From assembly GCA_023231475.1 (NCBI GenBank), contig JALJEE010000137.1:1-64000 (forward strand): a stretch of DNA of 64,000 nt, in the 5' to 3' direction. Source of the DNA: Seison nebaliae (Eukaryota > Rotifera > Pararotatoria > Seisonacea > Seisonidae). The translations under genes and the position numbers were made by a program. The stretch's first letter is position 1. Each line of letters begins with the position of its first letter. Shown here in pieces: positions 23,560 through 35,083 of the stretch. The notes under the pieces were generated by a model that was given only the letters and a program-made list of their open reading frames with translations, did no database searches and was not told the DNA's origin.

Positions 23560-26500
23560 ATTGGTGGAAGAAAAATTCCGCGTCGAGAATAGAAGATGGA
23601 AAGGAATCAATTGTTTTTATCTGATTCTGTTGTCATGGTATGCATGTCATTATTAAGAGTAATATTCTTTCCAAATAAAATAATCTTCACTAATTAGATG
23701 AGAGTTACAGATGACGATTACGTGTTTGGAGCAGTTGCGTGACAAATAGAAAGAAAGAATGAACATACCAATAAATGTGAATAAATGAATTTTTAGACGT
23801 TATATTGATGAACGATGAAATGTGCATTCCTCCATTCAACCACCACCACCACTCTTACTACTATCAGTCGAATATGTTGGGGAAATATGGTTGAAGGAAT
23901 GTAGAAATGAAATTTTTGTTTAAGAAGAAATTCTCAGTAAAAATTTGTGCTAACTAGAAATCAGATGAAAATAATGAAAGAAATCGGAAAGAAGGATACA
24001 GAGTGTATGTTGTGGATAAGCAGGAACTGTAACGATACTCAAACTGCCAAACAGAAGCGGATGACACGAGAACGAATTGACTATTATCAATACTAATTTA
24101 TCTTTCTTATTCCTACTATAATTTTCTTATCTCCTGTTCAATCGGAGACATGTCTCTCTCTCGGGTAGTGCGAAGAGGTTGTTTCTGGAACGGCCGCTAA
24201 CATGTTCCTCATAAGGACAATCCTTCTTACAACTTCCACTTTATATTAGAATAATTCCACTTCTTATTTATTGTTCATTTATCAACAGTCTCTTTTTCCT
24301 GTCGTCTTGTTTATTATAAATATTGATTATAAGTTTGAAATAAGTAAAATTCAAATGATATTCTCTCACTCTTCTCTCTCTATCTCTCTCTCTCCCCATA
24401 TCCATTATGTAAAAATGCAAATAGTTTGGGTTTAATTACTTTTTTTTCAACATTAAATGTATCCTAGCCGGATCTTGTGTAACAGCATTTGAAGGAATAT
24501 CTTTTTGGGAATGGTCGGAGTTCGTATGTAAATAGTAAATACATATCATCATTACGAGATGCACATATGAAGTTGGTGTGCACAGAAGCTGATTGTCGCT
24601 TTAAAATACGTCATGTTAATATAAATACGTATTCGTGATAGGTAACTAACGGATAAAAGCTCACTGTACATGCAACTCGGTTGATGGTTCGATAAAACAA
24701 CGGAAATAGATATCATTAAAAAGTTTTTAGAAAAATTTTCTCTTTGGTCTTAGCTCTTTTCCTCAATATTACTATATCAGTTAATTGAACGATAGGAAAT
24801 ATTGATCTGCACAACATATCTATCATAGTTCTTGGAAGTTCGCGTCTTGCCTCCCCTCGACCCATTGTATCATTCATGCACATTCCTCCATTATCACTAG
24901 GAAAAGAATAAGAAGAGGATTCTCTAATATATGCAGGTTCACATCCTTTTTTCGGGAATATCGTTGGGTAAGCAATATTCATAAATATTAAAATAATGCC
25001 GATAAGGAAATTGACTCATCGATGATAATGTCTTTGATTAAATAAATTTATCAGAATAACTGACATTCGAAGGTTATCTGATTGACCAAGAATGTTGTGC
25101 GAGAAGAAATAAGTCGAATCACATTCAATAAATATAATGTCAATTGTTCAATTCCTCTCCCAATGTTCTGTCGTGAATGATACCCTTGTTTTCTTTCTTC
25201 TTCTCACTCCACACAATTATTCGCAAACTAATCTTCCCATTTTTTCAAATAATTGATTAGTACGCGATCTCCACTTATTCCTTGTCATTATTTTGAAGAT
25301 GATCATATAATCATAATTTCTAGTAATCATCCATATTCTGACAGAAATATTGACAGAATATTATTATATGCATATCACGATTTACAACATAGTTTCCAAT
25401 TCTCCCCCAATTTTTACCCTTACAAGTCAGATATCTCTTTTTATTGTGTGTACCTTTTCAAATCAAACGACCGAGAACCATGATCATGTTTGTGCATATT
25501 TATTGTCTTCCAATGCATCGTATGAATAATTGAACTCATAAATTCCTAACAACGCGAGAATTATCATTAAATTTTTATTATATCATTCTTCCTCATTTTT
25601 AATAGGTTCCCATTAATCTTCCTTTCTATTTTCTACTCCTCACCAAGAAATTTATGAATATTTAAGGCATTATCTATCTTACTTATTCTATTTAGTGGAA
25701 GACAAATCTTAATCTTCCTCATATCGTTAAGATTAGACAGTAAATACGCAATTAAGAGTTCTTCTTCCTCCCCACCATTCCCTCTGTGTTGTTGTGATGG
25801 ATTTTTAGAAAGCTTAAAAATTTCTCGTTCAAATTTTAAGTTAGAGATATTTACAGATATCTGATCACAGGGCTAATATGGACGAAAAAGGTTGTATGAT
25901 TTTCCAAATTTTCATTGTCAACTTTCTTCCTTGGAATTACGTCAATCGCATAAGAAAAATTTTATATTTCTCTTTTTTGATATTGATTGGGCGGAAAGAG
26001 TGAGGTGTAAGAGAGTTCTTTTACCTGTCGAATCTTTTAAAAGGCCGGAAAAGTAAAACTGATACGATTCCTATTTGTTCCTTCCCAACACAAGAACTTT
26101 GTTTCTTGGCTCGTTATTTTTGTCGTTAGTTGTTAATGTTTCTTTTCGCTTTTTTCTTCTTCTTTCCTAGATTTTCGAGAAAAACAGCAAAATATAAAAT
26201 CGAACTGTTTAAATCGAAGAAAAACTCGAATCGTTTTCTTTTTCGTCATAATGACTACATGATTTGTGCTGCTGCAGTAACTGACGGGGTGTACGGTAAA
26301 TTTGTGTCGAACAGTCGGATGGGCAAGTGTTGCACTTATGTTATGTGCAATAAAATGTTAGGGAGCATATTATGAAATTGGAGACTGGATTATTAATCCA
26401 ATTTCTTTTCTGAAATAAAAGAAGGAAAAAAACATGAATGATTGGTTGGATATTGACTGCTAATATTGAATACGGAAATATTACTTTTTGCAACATCACT

Positions 26501-27452
26501 TCGTTTGTTTTATTTATATTGATTATATCATTCAATTCATGTCTCAATCATAGAGAGAGTTAGCGAGGAAAGAAATGAGGGCAGAGTTATGATAAATTAT
26601 AATATGTTCTCAATTCCAATAATGTTCAGTCGAATCATTCAGTAAAATCATGGGGAAATATCGAGCTACAAATGGTCAACGAGATATGAAAAGTCAATAT
26701 GGACTGCTCTCCCTACAAATTAGTCGATTCCAGAGGGAATATTGCCAACATTGATTGCATGTCTAAATCGATCAGTCATGTTAGCGCAAAGAACATTTTA
26801 TCGTTAACAATTTTAGTCTAAATGCAAGGTAGACTTCCCGTCTCCCACCTAACTGTAGAGTTCAATCGTTCTCTGCTAATATGGAGCTGGGGATGATGAT
26901 ATCGATGATGACAACAATCATCATCATTATGATGATATCGCTGAAGATTATGACGAAGAAATTGAAGGGAAAGAAAGGAAAGGAATTGAGAAGTGACAAC
27001 TATTAAACATGTATCGGAAGCAATACAATTTGAAGGATCGATTACATCTTCCCAATAGAAAGAAATAGTAATAGATGGTAAGATGAGTTAGCTAGCTAGC
27101 TCCGTAGATAAAATGAATTTCTCTTGTTGCATACTGATCCTAATTGATGTCGACAATGAATGCAATCCAATTTTTATTAGACTTCATCTTTCTCAGCTTC
27201 TCCTTCCTCTTATACTTCATCGTCGTCTTCTTTTCTTTTAATTTCGATGAGAATTCTGATTATGTCTCACACAATATTTCTTTTTTTTCTTATAAATTAT
27301 TTATCTATACGATTTTACCTCTATTTTATAGTGACTCAATAAGATTGTTCTTCTCTCACAGATGAATTGCACTTTTCTTACTTTCAATTATTTTTCATTA
27401 TCGTCAATCATTCTATAAAACATAATCGTCTTATTCTTATTTTAATGAAAAA
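23560..27452. other. gene-poor interval
   Basis: 3.9 kb with only short frames of poor composition (for example on the minus strand near 24716-24982 and the plus strand near 26130-26375), none with a recognisable domain or a matching splice partner. It includes a CT-rich microsatellite and a GATGAT-rich stretch near 26894-26945. Probably the 3' flank of the SLC22-type gene and the regulatory region of the first glutamate transporter. Confidence 0.5.
24361..24396. repeat. CT-rich microsatellite
   Basis: Imperfect (CT)n tract, visible directly. Confidence 0.8.
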
Positions 27453-29599
27453 ATGAAATCGCATAATTATGGGACAAAAGATCCCGAAGCCGCTCTCGTC
27501 GTAACGAAAAGAAGTGATGATGGACAAATACATTCACAAATCGATAACGATGGTTATGAATCGAGTAAACTGAAGAATTGGAATGACGACGACATCAGTC
27601 GATCCGCCCACGACAAGTCGTGTATGGGCAAAACGAAGAAATTCTTTTTCAGTAATCTAATTCTCATGTTGACGATTTTGGGCGTCATTTTCGGATTTAT
27701 TCTCGGAATCATACTTCGCTATTGGTCTCTTGGAGATACAGCAAAAATGATAGTCAGTTTTCCTGGTGAGATTCTTATGAGAATGTTGAAGATGCTTATT
27801 CTTCCATTACTCATTTCCAGTCTGATTACTGGTTTCTTTTTCTTTCCTGTCATTCCATTCATTTTCATTCCCTTCCATTTCAGGTCTAGCACATTTAGAT
27901 CCAAAATCATCTGGTCGTATGGGACTTATTGCGTTGACTTACTATTTCTCCACCACTGTTCTTGCGGCCATACTTGGTGTAATTTTAGTCGTCACAATTC
28001 ATCCAGGTCGACCGTTGGAACACAAAATGAGAAATCGGAAACATAATGCCAATCGGAAAACGGCATCGACAATCGATTCGATTTTGGATCTGATGAGAAA
28101 TATGTTTCCCGAAAATTTGGTACAAGCCACTTTCGAACAAATCGCCACCAAATACACAAAGAAGAGTGATCCTTTATCGTCGGTCGTGGGTTTTTATTCA
28201 TTTCTTGAGATTAAAATTCTTCTATTTGAAAAGGAAAGACGGATAATAAAGTAACCACTCTCGCACCCATCCTTACCACCACCATGACGATGGTGAATGA
28301 AACGATCAATAGTACAATCACATCTGACATGGTACGATCATTCCATTACAAATCTGGCACTAACTTATTAGGAATTATAGTATTCTGTACCGCTTTTGGT
28401 ATTTACATCGGCATTCTCGGACCTAAAGCTAAACCAATGTTGGATTTCTTCTCCGTGTTGAATGATATTATTATGCATCTGGTTAATGTAATTATGTGGT
28501 TAGTTTGAGAATTTGGAAGATTGGTTAAAACTTATCTAATTATTTAAAGGTATTCTCCAATTGGCATTTGTTCATTAATTATTGGAAATCTATTAAATAT
28601 CAAAGATGTTGGGGAGACAATTCAGACAACTGGCCGTTATATGGCCACCGTTATCACTGGATTACTATTCCATGCACTCATCAATTTACCTTTAATTTAT
28701 TTTGTTTGTACGAGAAAGAATCCTTTCATATTTATGAAGAATATGTTACAAGCCATCATTACGGCTATTGGTACGGCTAGCAGGTTAATTTTCCATTATT
28801 TTCCAAAATTTTTTTTCAAAAGTTTAATTTCTTCTTAATATGTTCTCAAAAATTATTTTTCTCATTCCATTTTCACAAAAATTCTTAATCTCCTTCCCTT
28901 TTTTTTTACTTTTTCGAAAACTGAGAAAATGTTTCTGAAATAATTTCAAACTAATTTTTTTCCTTTCAATTTGACAGTGCAGCGACACTTCCAATAACAT
29001 TTCAATGTTTGGAAGTGAAGAACAAGATAGATCCACGTGTCTCCAGATTTGTTCTACCGATCGGTGCGACAATTAATATGGATGGAACCGCAGTGTACGA
29101 GGCCGTCGCTCCGATATTCATTGCGCAAATGAATAACATATCATTATCTCCCGTTCAATTTTTTACGGTGACGTTACAACGAATATTCTTCTTGAGAGTT
29201 TCCTTAAAATGAAATTTGCAGATTCACAGCAACTGTGGCATCAATTGGAGCAGCAAGTATACCTTCAGCCGGTCTCGTTACGATGTTATTAGTACTAACA
29301 GCTGTCGGCCTGCCAACCGAAGATATTTCAATGATTTTTGCTGTCGATTGGATGTTGTTAATATTGCTTCTTAATAATTAAATACATCTGTTTGTTCGAG
29401 GGATCGTATTCGAACGGGCACTAACGTCTGGGGTGACTCTGTCGGATCGGCAATTGTGCATCATTTCTCCAAATCGACTTTGGAAGAGATTGATGAGAAA
29501 GCAGCAATTGATATGGAGAATAAAGAGAGAGAGATAAATCGGAAATTATCTCGTCGTCTATCACAAGTTACTAAGAAATTCTTGAAAAAAAACTCATAA
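27453..29599 (+). CDS. SLC1A: excitatory amino-acid transporter, SLC1 family, copy 1
   Basis: Seven exons: 27453-27831, 27884-28189, 28234-28498, 28550-28783, 28978-29172, 29222-29356 and 29401-29599. Sum 1713 nt, 570 aa. Family landmarks are the [25 protein letters not shown]2-TM3 region, [10 protein letters not shown], a glycosylatable extracellular loop (NETINSTI), hairpin 1 with SSAATLP, NMDGTA in TM7, hairpin 2 [16 protein letters not shown], and TM8 [17 protein letters not shown]. The Arg in RTGTN is the residue that selects acidic substrates over neutral ones, so glutamate/aspartate uptake coupled to sodium is likely. The cytosolic N-terminus is about 65 residues long. A near-identical exon pattern in the copy at 35 kb shows tandem duplication. 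All donors begin GTT. Another 3' end may be used (see 29708). Confidence 0.95.
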
Positions 29600-29707
29600 T
29601 TGAAAAATGATGATAGGTTTGCGCTCAAATGTCGGGGTCGATGTATTTCAATCAAGTTTGAATTCATTAAATTTTTTTCTGAGTGAAATTTTCAAAAAAA
29701 TTTCTAG

Positions 29708-29929
29708 AGAATGAGTGGCGAGTTACAACAACAACAACAGGCGGCGGCACCATTACTTAGCGTTCCTGAAAATGAATGTTTAGGTAATCAGTTAACGGAG
29801 AGTTCAGATAGCCTGCAACCTCAATTTAAAAATAATTATCTACGAGTAAATCCAACACGTATTAGAACATCACCAAGTGCTCCTGGTTGGACGTCGAAAG
29901 ATTTTCAAAAAGATGAAAGTAAATTATAA
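29708..29929 (+). CDS. possible alternative last exon of SLC1 copy 1
   Basis: An open stretch follows a good acceptor (ttctag) and reads through a short Gln run and a polar tail to a stop. Splicing from an in-frame GTTACT donor in the last SLC1 exon, just after RRLSQ, would replace the charged end with this tail and keep the frame. It could instead be a small separate gene starting at the ATG at 29711, or chance. The tail has no known domain. Confidence 0.35.
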   Translation, partial: RMSGELQQQQQAAAPLLSVPENECLGNQLTESSDSLQPQFKNNYLRVNPTRIRTSPSAPGWTSKDFQKDESKL

Positions 29930-31076
29930 GAACAAATTCCAATAATTATTATTCTCCATTAGTTTCTAGTTCAATTTCTTGAGTTTACCTCCGAATTCTC
30001 CCATAACTTATTTATTATCTCCACACAAAGAAAAGAATGTTCGATGATTGAGATGATGTTCTTGGTGAAACAAAAAATTTAGAGAAGACAAATGTTCCAT
30101 CAAATTAAGATAATAATTTTGAACTTCATCATCATTATTATTCTTCTTCATAATAATTCCTAATCAATTTAATTCCATATATTACATATGCACTCCTCTA
30201 ACGTTACAACGATCTTCACACCTACTTGTTCCTATTCTAGTTATGTTTACGTAATGTTGTGCGCATATGCCATGTTCTGTGAAGAGTTTTGTTTATTTAC
30301 AAATGTCTATATAAATATATTTATATATATTTATTTATAGTTACATAGTTCCATATAATTGATAACGACTTCATTCAATTATTCACTTACAACTCACTCC
30401 TCCACTCATCATTCATCTCGCCCCAAATCATGGATGTCATTCCTTCTCCACCTTTCTTTTTGACGTCATCATTACTTAATTCTCTTACGATCCACCATTT
30501 CCAATAATTCTTGGGAAAATAATTAATTATTTTAGAAATCGATTTACTTTAATCGATCACTTACGAATGATGTTGATGATGATGATACTCTACTAAATTC
30601 TCAGACACCTCTCTTCAATATCGTTCCATATTTGTTCGTTATTCTGTTAATTAATTTCAGGAGAGAAGAGAAGGAGGAGAATGACAATGATGAAAATTTC
30701 TCTTTTAAAAAATCTGTTTAAACTTTGTGTGATTTCTATTTCTTATAATTTTCAACTCCTCTTTTCTTTTTCATTTGTTTCATAATTTTCTTTTTGTCAA
30801 ACTCTTTTATTTTGAACATAAATTTCATTATACATATTTGCATACGACGACTTAACGTTTGAGTGGAAATTAAACATATCTGGAGGTGATGGAAGAAGTT
30901 TGAGGAAGTTGAGGATGAAACGGTTCTAGTCTCGTCGTACTTGTGAAAAAATCGAAATTTAAAAAGAAATTCTTCTCGATGGAAATAAGAGAAAGGAATA
31001 TATTATTGAAAAAGTGAAAAAGTAGAAAAGATTTTACTTTCTTTAATTTCGAGAAGAACAGTTTCGATAGAGCACG
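29930..31076. other. intergenic region upstream of IFT57
   Basis: No gene seen. TATA-like runs near 30310-30340 and a GATGATGAT microsatellite near 30572. Confidence 0.5.
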
Positions 31077-32225
31077 ATGGAAGAGTTTAAATTGTATTCG
31101 GATTCGGAGGAGTTGTACACGAAACTTCGTTTACTTAGTTATGAGAAGAGTTATGTTTCCCAATGGAAACAGAAACCGATTAGCAAATATTATTTTACTG
31201 TTCGTTCGAATTCGGGTGAACAATTCTCTTCATTCACCGCACTTAGTGTCTGGTTAATCATTCAGCTTGGTGAAGAGATGGAGAAGCCACAAGAGTATGA
31301 CGACCCGAATGCGATTATTGCGAAAATTGTGGAGTATTTGAGAAAGATTGAAATCACTTTACCGTTCGGTCAACAGAAATTGAAGACCGGTTCAGGAGAG
31401 GAAGTCATTTTCGTCCTGTTAACTCTCGCCACGAAAGTGTTAGAGAAGATCGATTTCAAAATTGGCGAACCCGTCTACGATGAAACTGTTGCTGATATCG
31501 ATGAAGGTGATAAGGAAACAATTGCAACAGATGCTGATAAGGAGTTTGAGGATGTACTTGAAGAGAATAATGTGGAGATGTTTGAAATGGAACAGGAATC
31601 TGTTCCTAATTTCGCTACTATATCGCCCGCTTTAGGCGTTACACCGGCAACTAAACCGGAAGCAATTTTAACTTCCACAACCAACGAAACAGATTGGATG
31701 TTGGAAGTGGAACGAGTCTTACCTAAATTAAAGGTGATCATTGAAAATAAACAATATGATTGGAGATATCATTTAGAGAAATTAAAGAATCTTTCCGATT
31801 CAATTAATAAATCATTACCAGAACCAAAGATTTATTTAGACACACTAAAACATGAGATTGATAAAGCTTTCCAAAAGATGAGTAGTCGTGAGAAATATTT
31901 GAATACACATGTGGAGGATCAATTGAATATGTTCAAATCATTGAAAGAAACATTAAGTGAATTGAAGGAGAACTATAAAGTGCGTGGTGTTGGCATCGAA
32001 GAAAGATCACAGAAATTAAATTTGATTAATGATGATCTCGATCAATTGAAGGAAGAGTTGGAGGAGGTGGGACAAAACATCATCGACGGATTGCCTGTCG
32101 TCAAAATAAAGAAGACATTAGAAGAATTACGTAACGAAACGGGTGAAATGGATTTGAGGATTGGTGTGTTGGAACATGAATTATCCAAAAAGAAAAGACA
32201 GCGAATTGAAGAAAATCTCTACTAA
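31077..32225 (+). CDS. IFT57: intraflagellar transport protein 57
   Basis: An intronless 382-aa frame (human IFT57 is 429 aa). The N-terminal calponin-like domain is clear: LYTKLRLLSYE, ISKYYFTV, NSGEQFSSFTALSVWLI, PQEYDDPNAIIAKI, and FGQQKLKTGSGEEVIFVL. An acidic linker (about 145-180) leads to the DWMLEVERVLPKL segment and then a long C-terminal coiled coil (about 220-380) that in other species binds IFT20 and other IFT-B proteins. It is a peripheral IFT-B subunit carrying cargo along the cilium. The start matches the family N-terminus closely. It lies between two SLC1 copies that are otherwise tandem. AATAAA follows at 32246. Confidence 0.96.
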   Translation: MEEFKLYSDSEELYTKLRLLSYEKSYVSQWKQKPISKYYFTVRSNSGEQFSSFTALSVWLIIQLGEEMEKPQEYDDPNAIIAKIVEYLRKIEITLPFGQQKLKTGSGEEVIFVLLTLATKVLEKIDFKIGEPVYDETVADIDEGDKETIATDADKEFEDVLEENNVEMFEMEQESVPNFATISPALGVTPATKPEAILTSTTNETDWMLEVERVLPKLKVIIENKQYDWRYHLEKLKNLSDSINKSLPEPKIYLDTLKHEIDKAFQKMSSREKYLNTHVEDQLNMFKSLKETLSELKENYKVRGVGIEERSQKLNLINDDLDQLKEELEEVGQNIIDGLPVVKIKKTLEELRNETGEMDLRIGVLEHELSKKKRQRIEENLY

Positions 32226-32245
32226 TTCTTCAAGTTCACACTGAT

Positions 32246-32251
32246 AATAAA
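32246..32251 (+). terminator. IFT57: poly(A) signal for IFT57
   Basis: AATAAA 21 nt after the stop codon. Confidence 0.55.
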
Positions 32252-35083
32252 ATTTCAAATTATTAAGAAAGTTCCAAGTTGATCTGGTAATGTTAAACGG
32301 TATTTATTCGATGTAATTTTTTTTTTTTGATAATTATTCTAATGTTTATATTTGTTAGGAATGATGTGAGAGGAATGGTTATTTCTAAATAACTTTAACG
32401 ATAATGTTATCATCGCAAATTGAGAAGTTGCCTCTTTGTATTGATGTGGACATTTTAACGTTTTAGTACGAAAGAAGAATGATGTGATGTGACCATGAAC
32501 AATTTTAAGTTTATTATAAATTATTTTATTCTCAAACGAATACCATTCGTTTTAATCGACTAATAACGTTTGACAGTATTTATAATGGAGCAATTTTACA
32601 TATCAAACAATATTATCCGTTTGAATAATCATTCAAAAGATAATTTAATGGAATAGGGTTGTGGAAGGAAAATTTATTAATCTTTTTCTACTAGAACTTG
32701 TCTCCAGGTTTCCCAAAAGCGGTTCTTTACGGACTTTCCACCATCGCACTTCCTCACCCCATTTGAAAAGATAATTCTAATTAGGATGAGTCAAACACAT
32801 TAAAATTGTCAGTAAAATATTTCCTTTTGAATGATGTCATCGTGACCATTATTCTTACATGTACTTGATGTGAAGGTTAACGCCGTAAAAATTCCTTTCT
32901 ATTTTCAAACGCTTCCATTAAATTTAATTGTTGTTGAGGCAAATATTTCCATTCAGTTTGTCAACAAATGGATTTTGAAGTTTGAAATTCCCTATAAGAA
33001 TGAGAGAATATCGGTGAAAACTAGTAATATGAAAAGCAAATTTCATCGAATAATGTCCCATAATAGCTAGCAATTTCCTAAATTTGGCACTACGTCTCAT
33101 TTTAAAGAAATACGTCATTCTTCCTTTCAAGTTCTCCAATTCATTGAAAGTTGTTCGAATAGAACGAATAATTACTAAATAAAAGCACCTGTAACGGATT
33201 ACGTTTCAACTTCCTCTTTTCATATCAGTCCGTCTCATAATTCGCTTTTTTTGAGGGGTAATTCCCAAAGAAATTTTTTTTGTTTATTACAAATGAAACG
33301 AACCAAAACATTTCTATAAGTATATATTTGAATGTTGACATATTTCTTTCGGATTCTTCGCATCAATTATTTCTCCTTCTTATCTGAAGAACACTATCAT
33401 TCTCTCGTGTAAACGTTAAAAAGAAAACTTCACATCTTCATTCAAGAGGCAGTCATTTCAAGTATATGATGTTCATCATTCACAAACATAGAGAGATAGA
33501 AGTAAAGAGAATTATCAAACGCAATCATTCTAAAGAATTATACGTCACCAATATTTTCGAAGAAACATAATTTTTCTTACGTTAATTCAATTTTTTAATC
33601 TTCAAACCATTTCTCATAACTGATTATATTAGAAGAGTAATTTTGATACGTATTTCAATAAAATGAAACGAAAATTTCATTGAATACTTATAAAGAGTTG
33701 GCAAATGGCAAAACTCGAAAATGTCAAGAACGTAGTACAAATTGTACGTCTCACAAATTAGTCTAGGGAAACCGAAATTTGCAGTCGGAAATATGAGTTA
33801 ATGAATTACTCAATTTTCTTAATGTAATAGAAAAGAATTATTAATCTTTCAGATATTATACGTGGGAAGATCTGAAAAAGATAAAACCTTTAATTATTTC
33901 CAGAAGGTAAAATTTTTCGATATCAAACAAATTAACACGAAATTATTCACGATTTTTTTGTCTTCGATTTATTTTAAAAGATTTCTATTCAGAAAAGCAG
34001 AACGAAGAAGGAAGGAGGAAGTGGATTGGAAGTTATTAAAGGAATTAAGTGATAGCCGAAATTGATTTTAGATTGAACGTGCACAAAGAATGCACAAATA
34101 AGTAACATAATGGATTTTAATGAAAAGATAAGAGAAATGCAGATCATTATTAATTCCTACGCATTCCACTTGTACGAGATATATATATAATATTATATGA
34201 AAATTTTTTTCCGTTTTTTGTAATTCAAATTATCTTTATTAATTTTCCACAATTATAAATAATGTTTCAGATTGGAGAAATGTAATCAATTGAAAACTGT
34301 AAAAATTTAATTTGCATAAAATAAGATGATGCCATTCCACATCATCTTTGATATTCAATTCCTCCACCATCAAATTCTCTTTCCCTCATCAATATATTAT
34401 GCACAATCCGTTTTTGATTTGCACAAAAAAAAAGATGTAAAGTAATAAAAGTCTAGAATCAAATTAAGGAAACGTTACTCCCATTGTTTTTGGCATGTAC
34501 CAGCCGACAGATAAGACAAACAAAACGAATCAGTTTATTTATTGTTGTTATTATTTTGTGATAAACTGAGAAATGGAATATCTCATATAATAGCAACACA
34601 ATAATCTTTTACATTCGAAATATTCCTTATGATGATCGTATTTGAATATGTAATACACTAATTATTCTTCATAATTACTTCATTTATACAATTCTAAATG
34701 GAAAGATATGGAGGAATTCATGGGAAAATCTGTCAATGCCAAATTAATACTCTGGAGAAATTCGAGTAAATTCTCTCATCATCTTTCTTCATATATTTCA
34801 TTTGTCCCAATTACACTCTAGTTGTCCATAGATTTATGGAGAATTAAAAAATTAATTAAATTCCGTCGATTTGAGACGATTGTCTACCGAAATTATCTAA
34901 TCATATTGATTGAAAAAGGTTCGGCAACGGAACTATTATCGTTTTGTAAATTTTAATTTTGTTCTTGTTCCCATTGTTGAATAACCGTCAAATAAATTAT
35001 ATTCGTTTAAATATTCGACTATATTTCCGTCATCACAAATTAAACAGAACTTTCATTTTATTTCACCGTTCAGTGGACGTAGA
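32252..35083. other. gene-free interval
   Basis: About 2.8 kb of AT-rich sequence. Short frames (for example plus strand 32870-33070 and 33862-34065) lack domains and splice partners. A TATA run is near 34182. Probably regulatory sequence of the second glutamate transporter. Confidence 0.5.

Noticed and set aside
24716-24982. Minus-strand frame of 88 codons
   Set aside because: No family resemblance and no splice partners in a gene-poor interval.
26880-26945. GATGAT/CATCAT stretch able to form a hairpin
   Set aside because: Simple-sequence composition explains it; no loop or neighbouring feature suggests an RNA gene.
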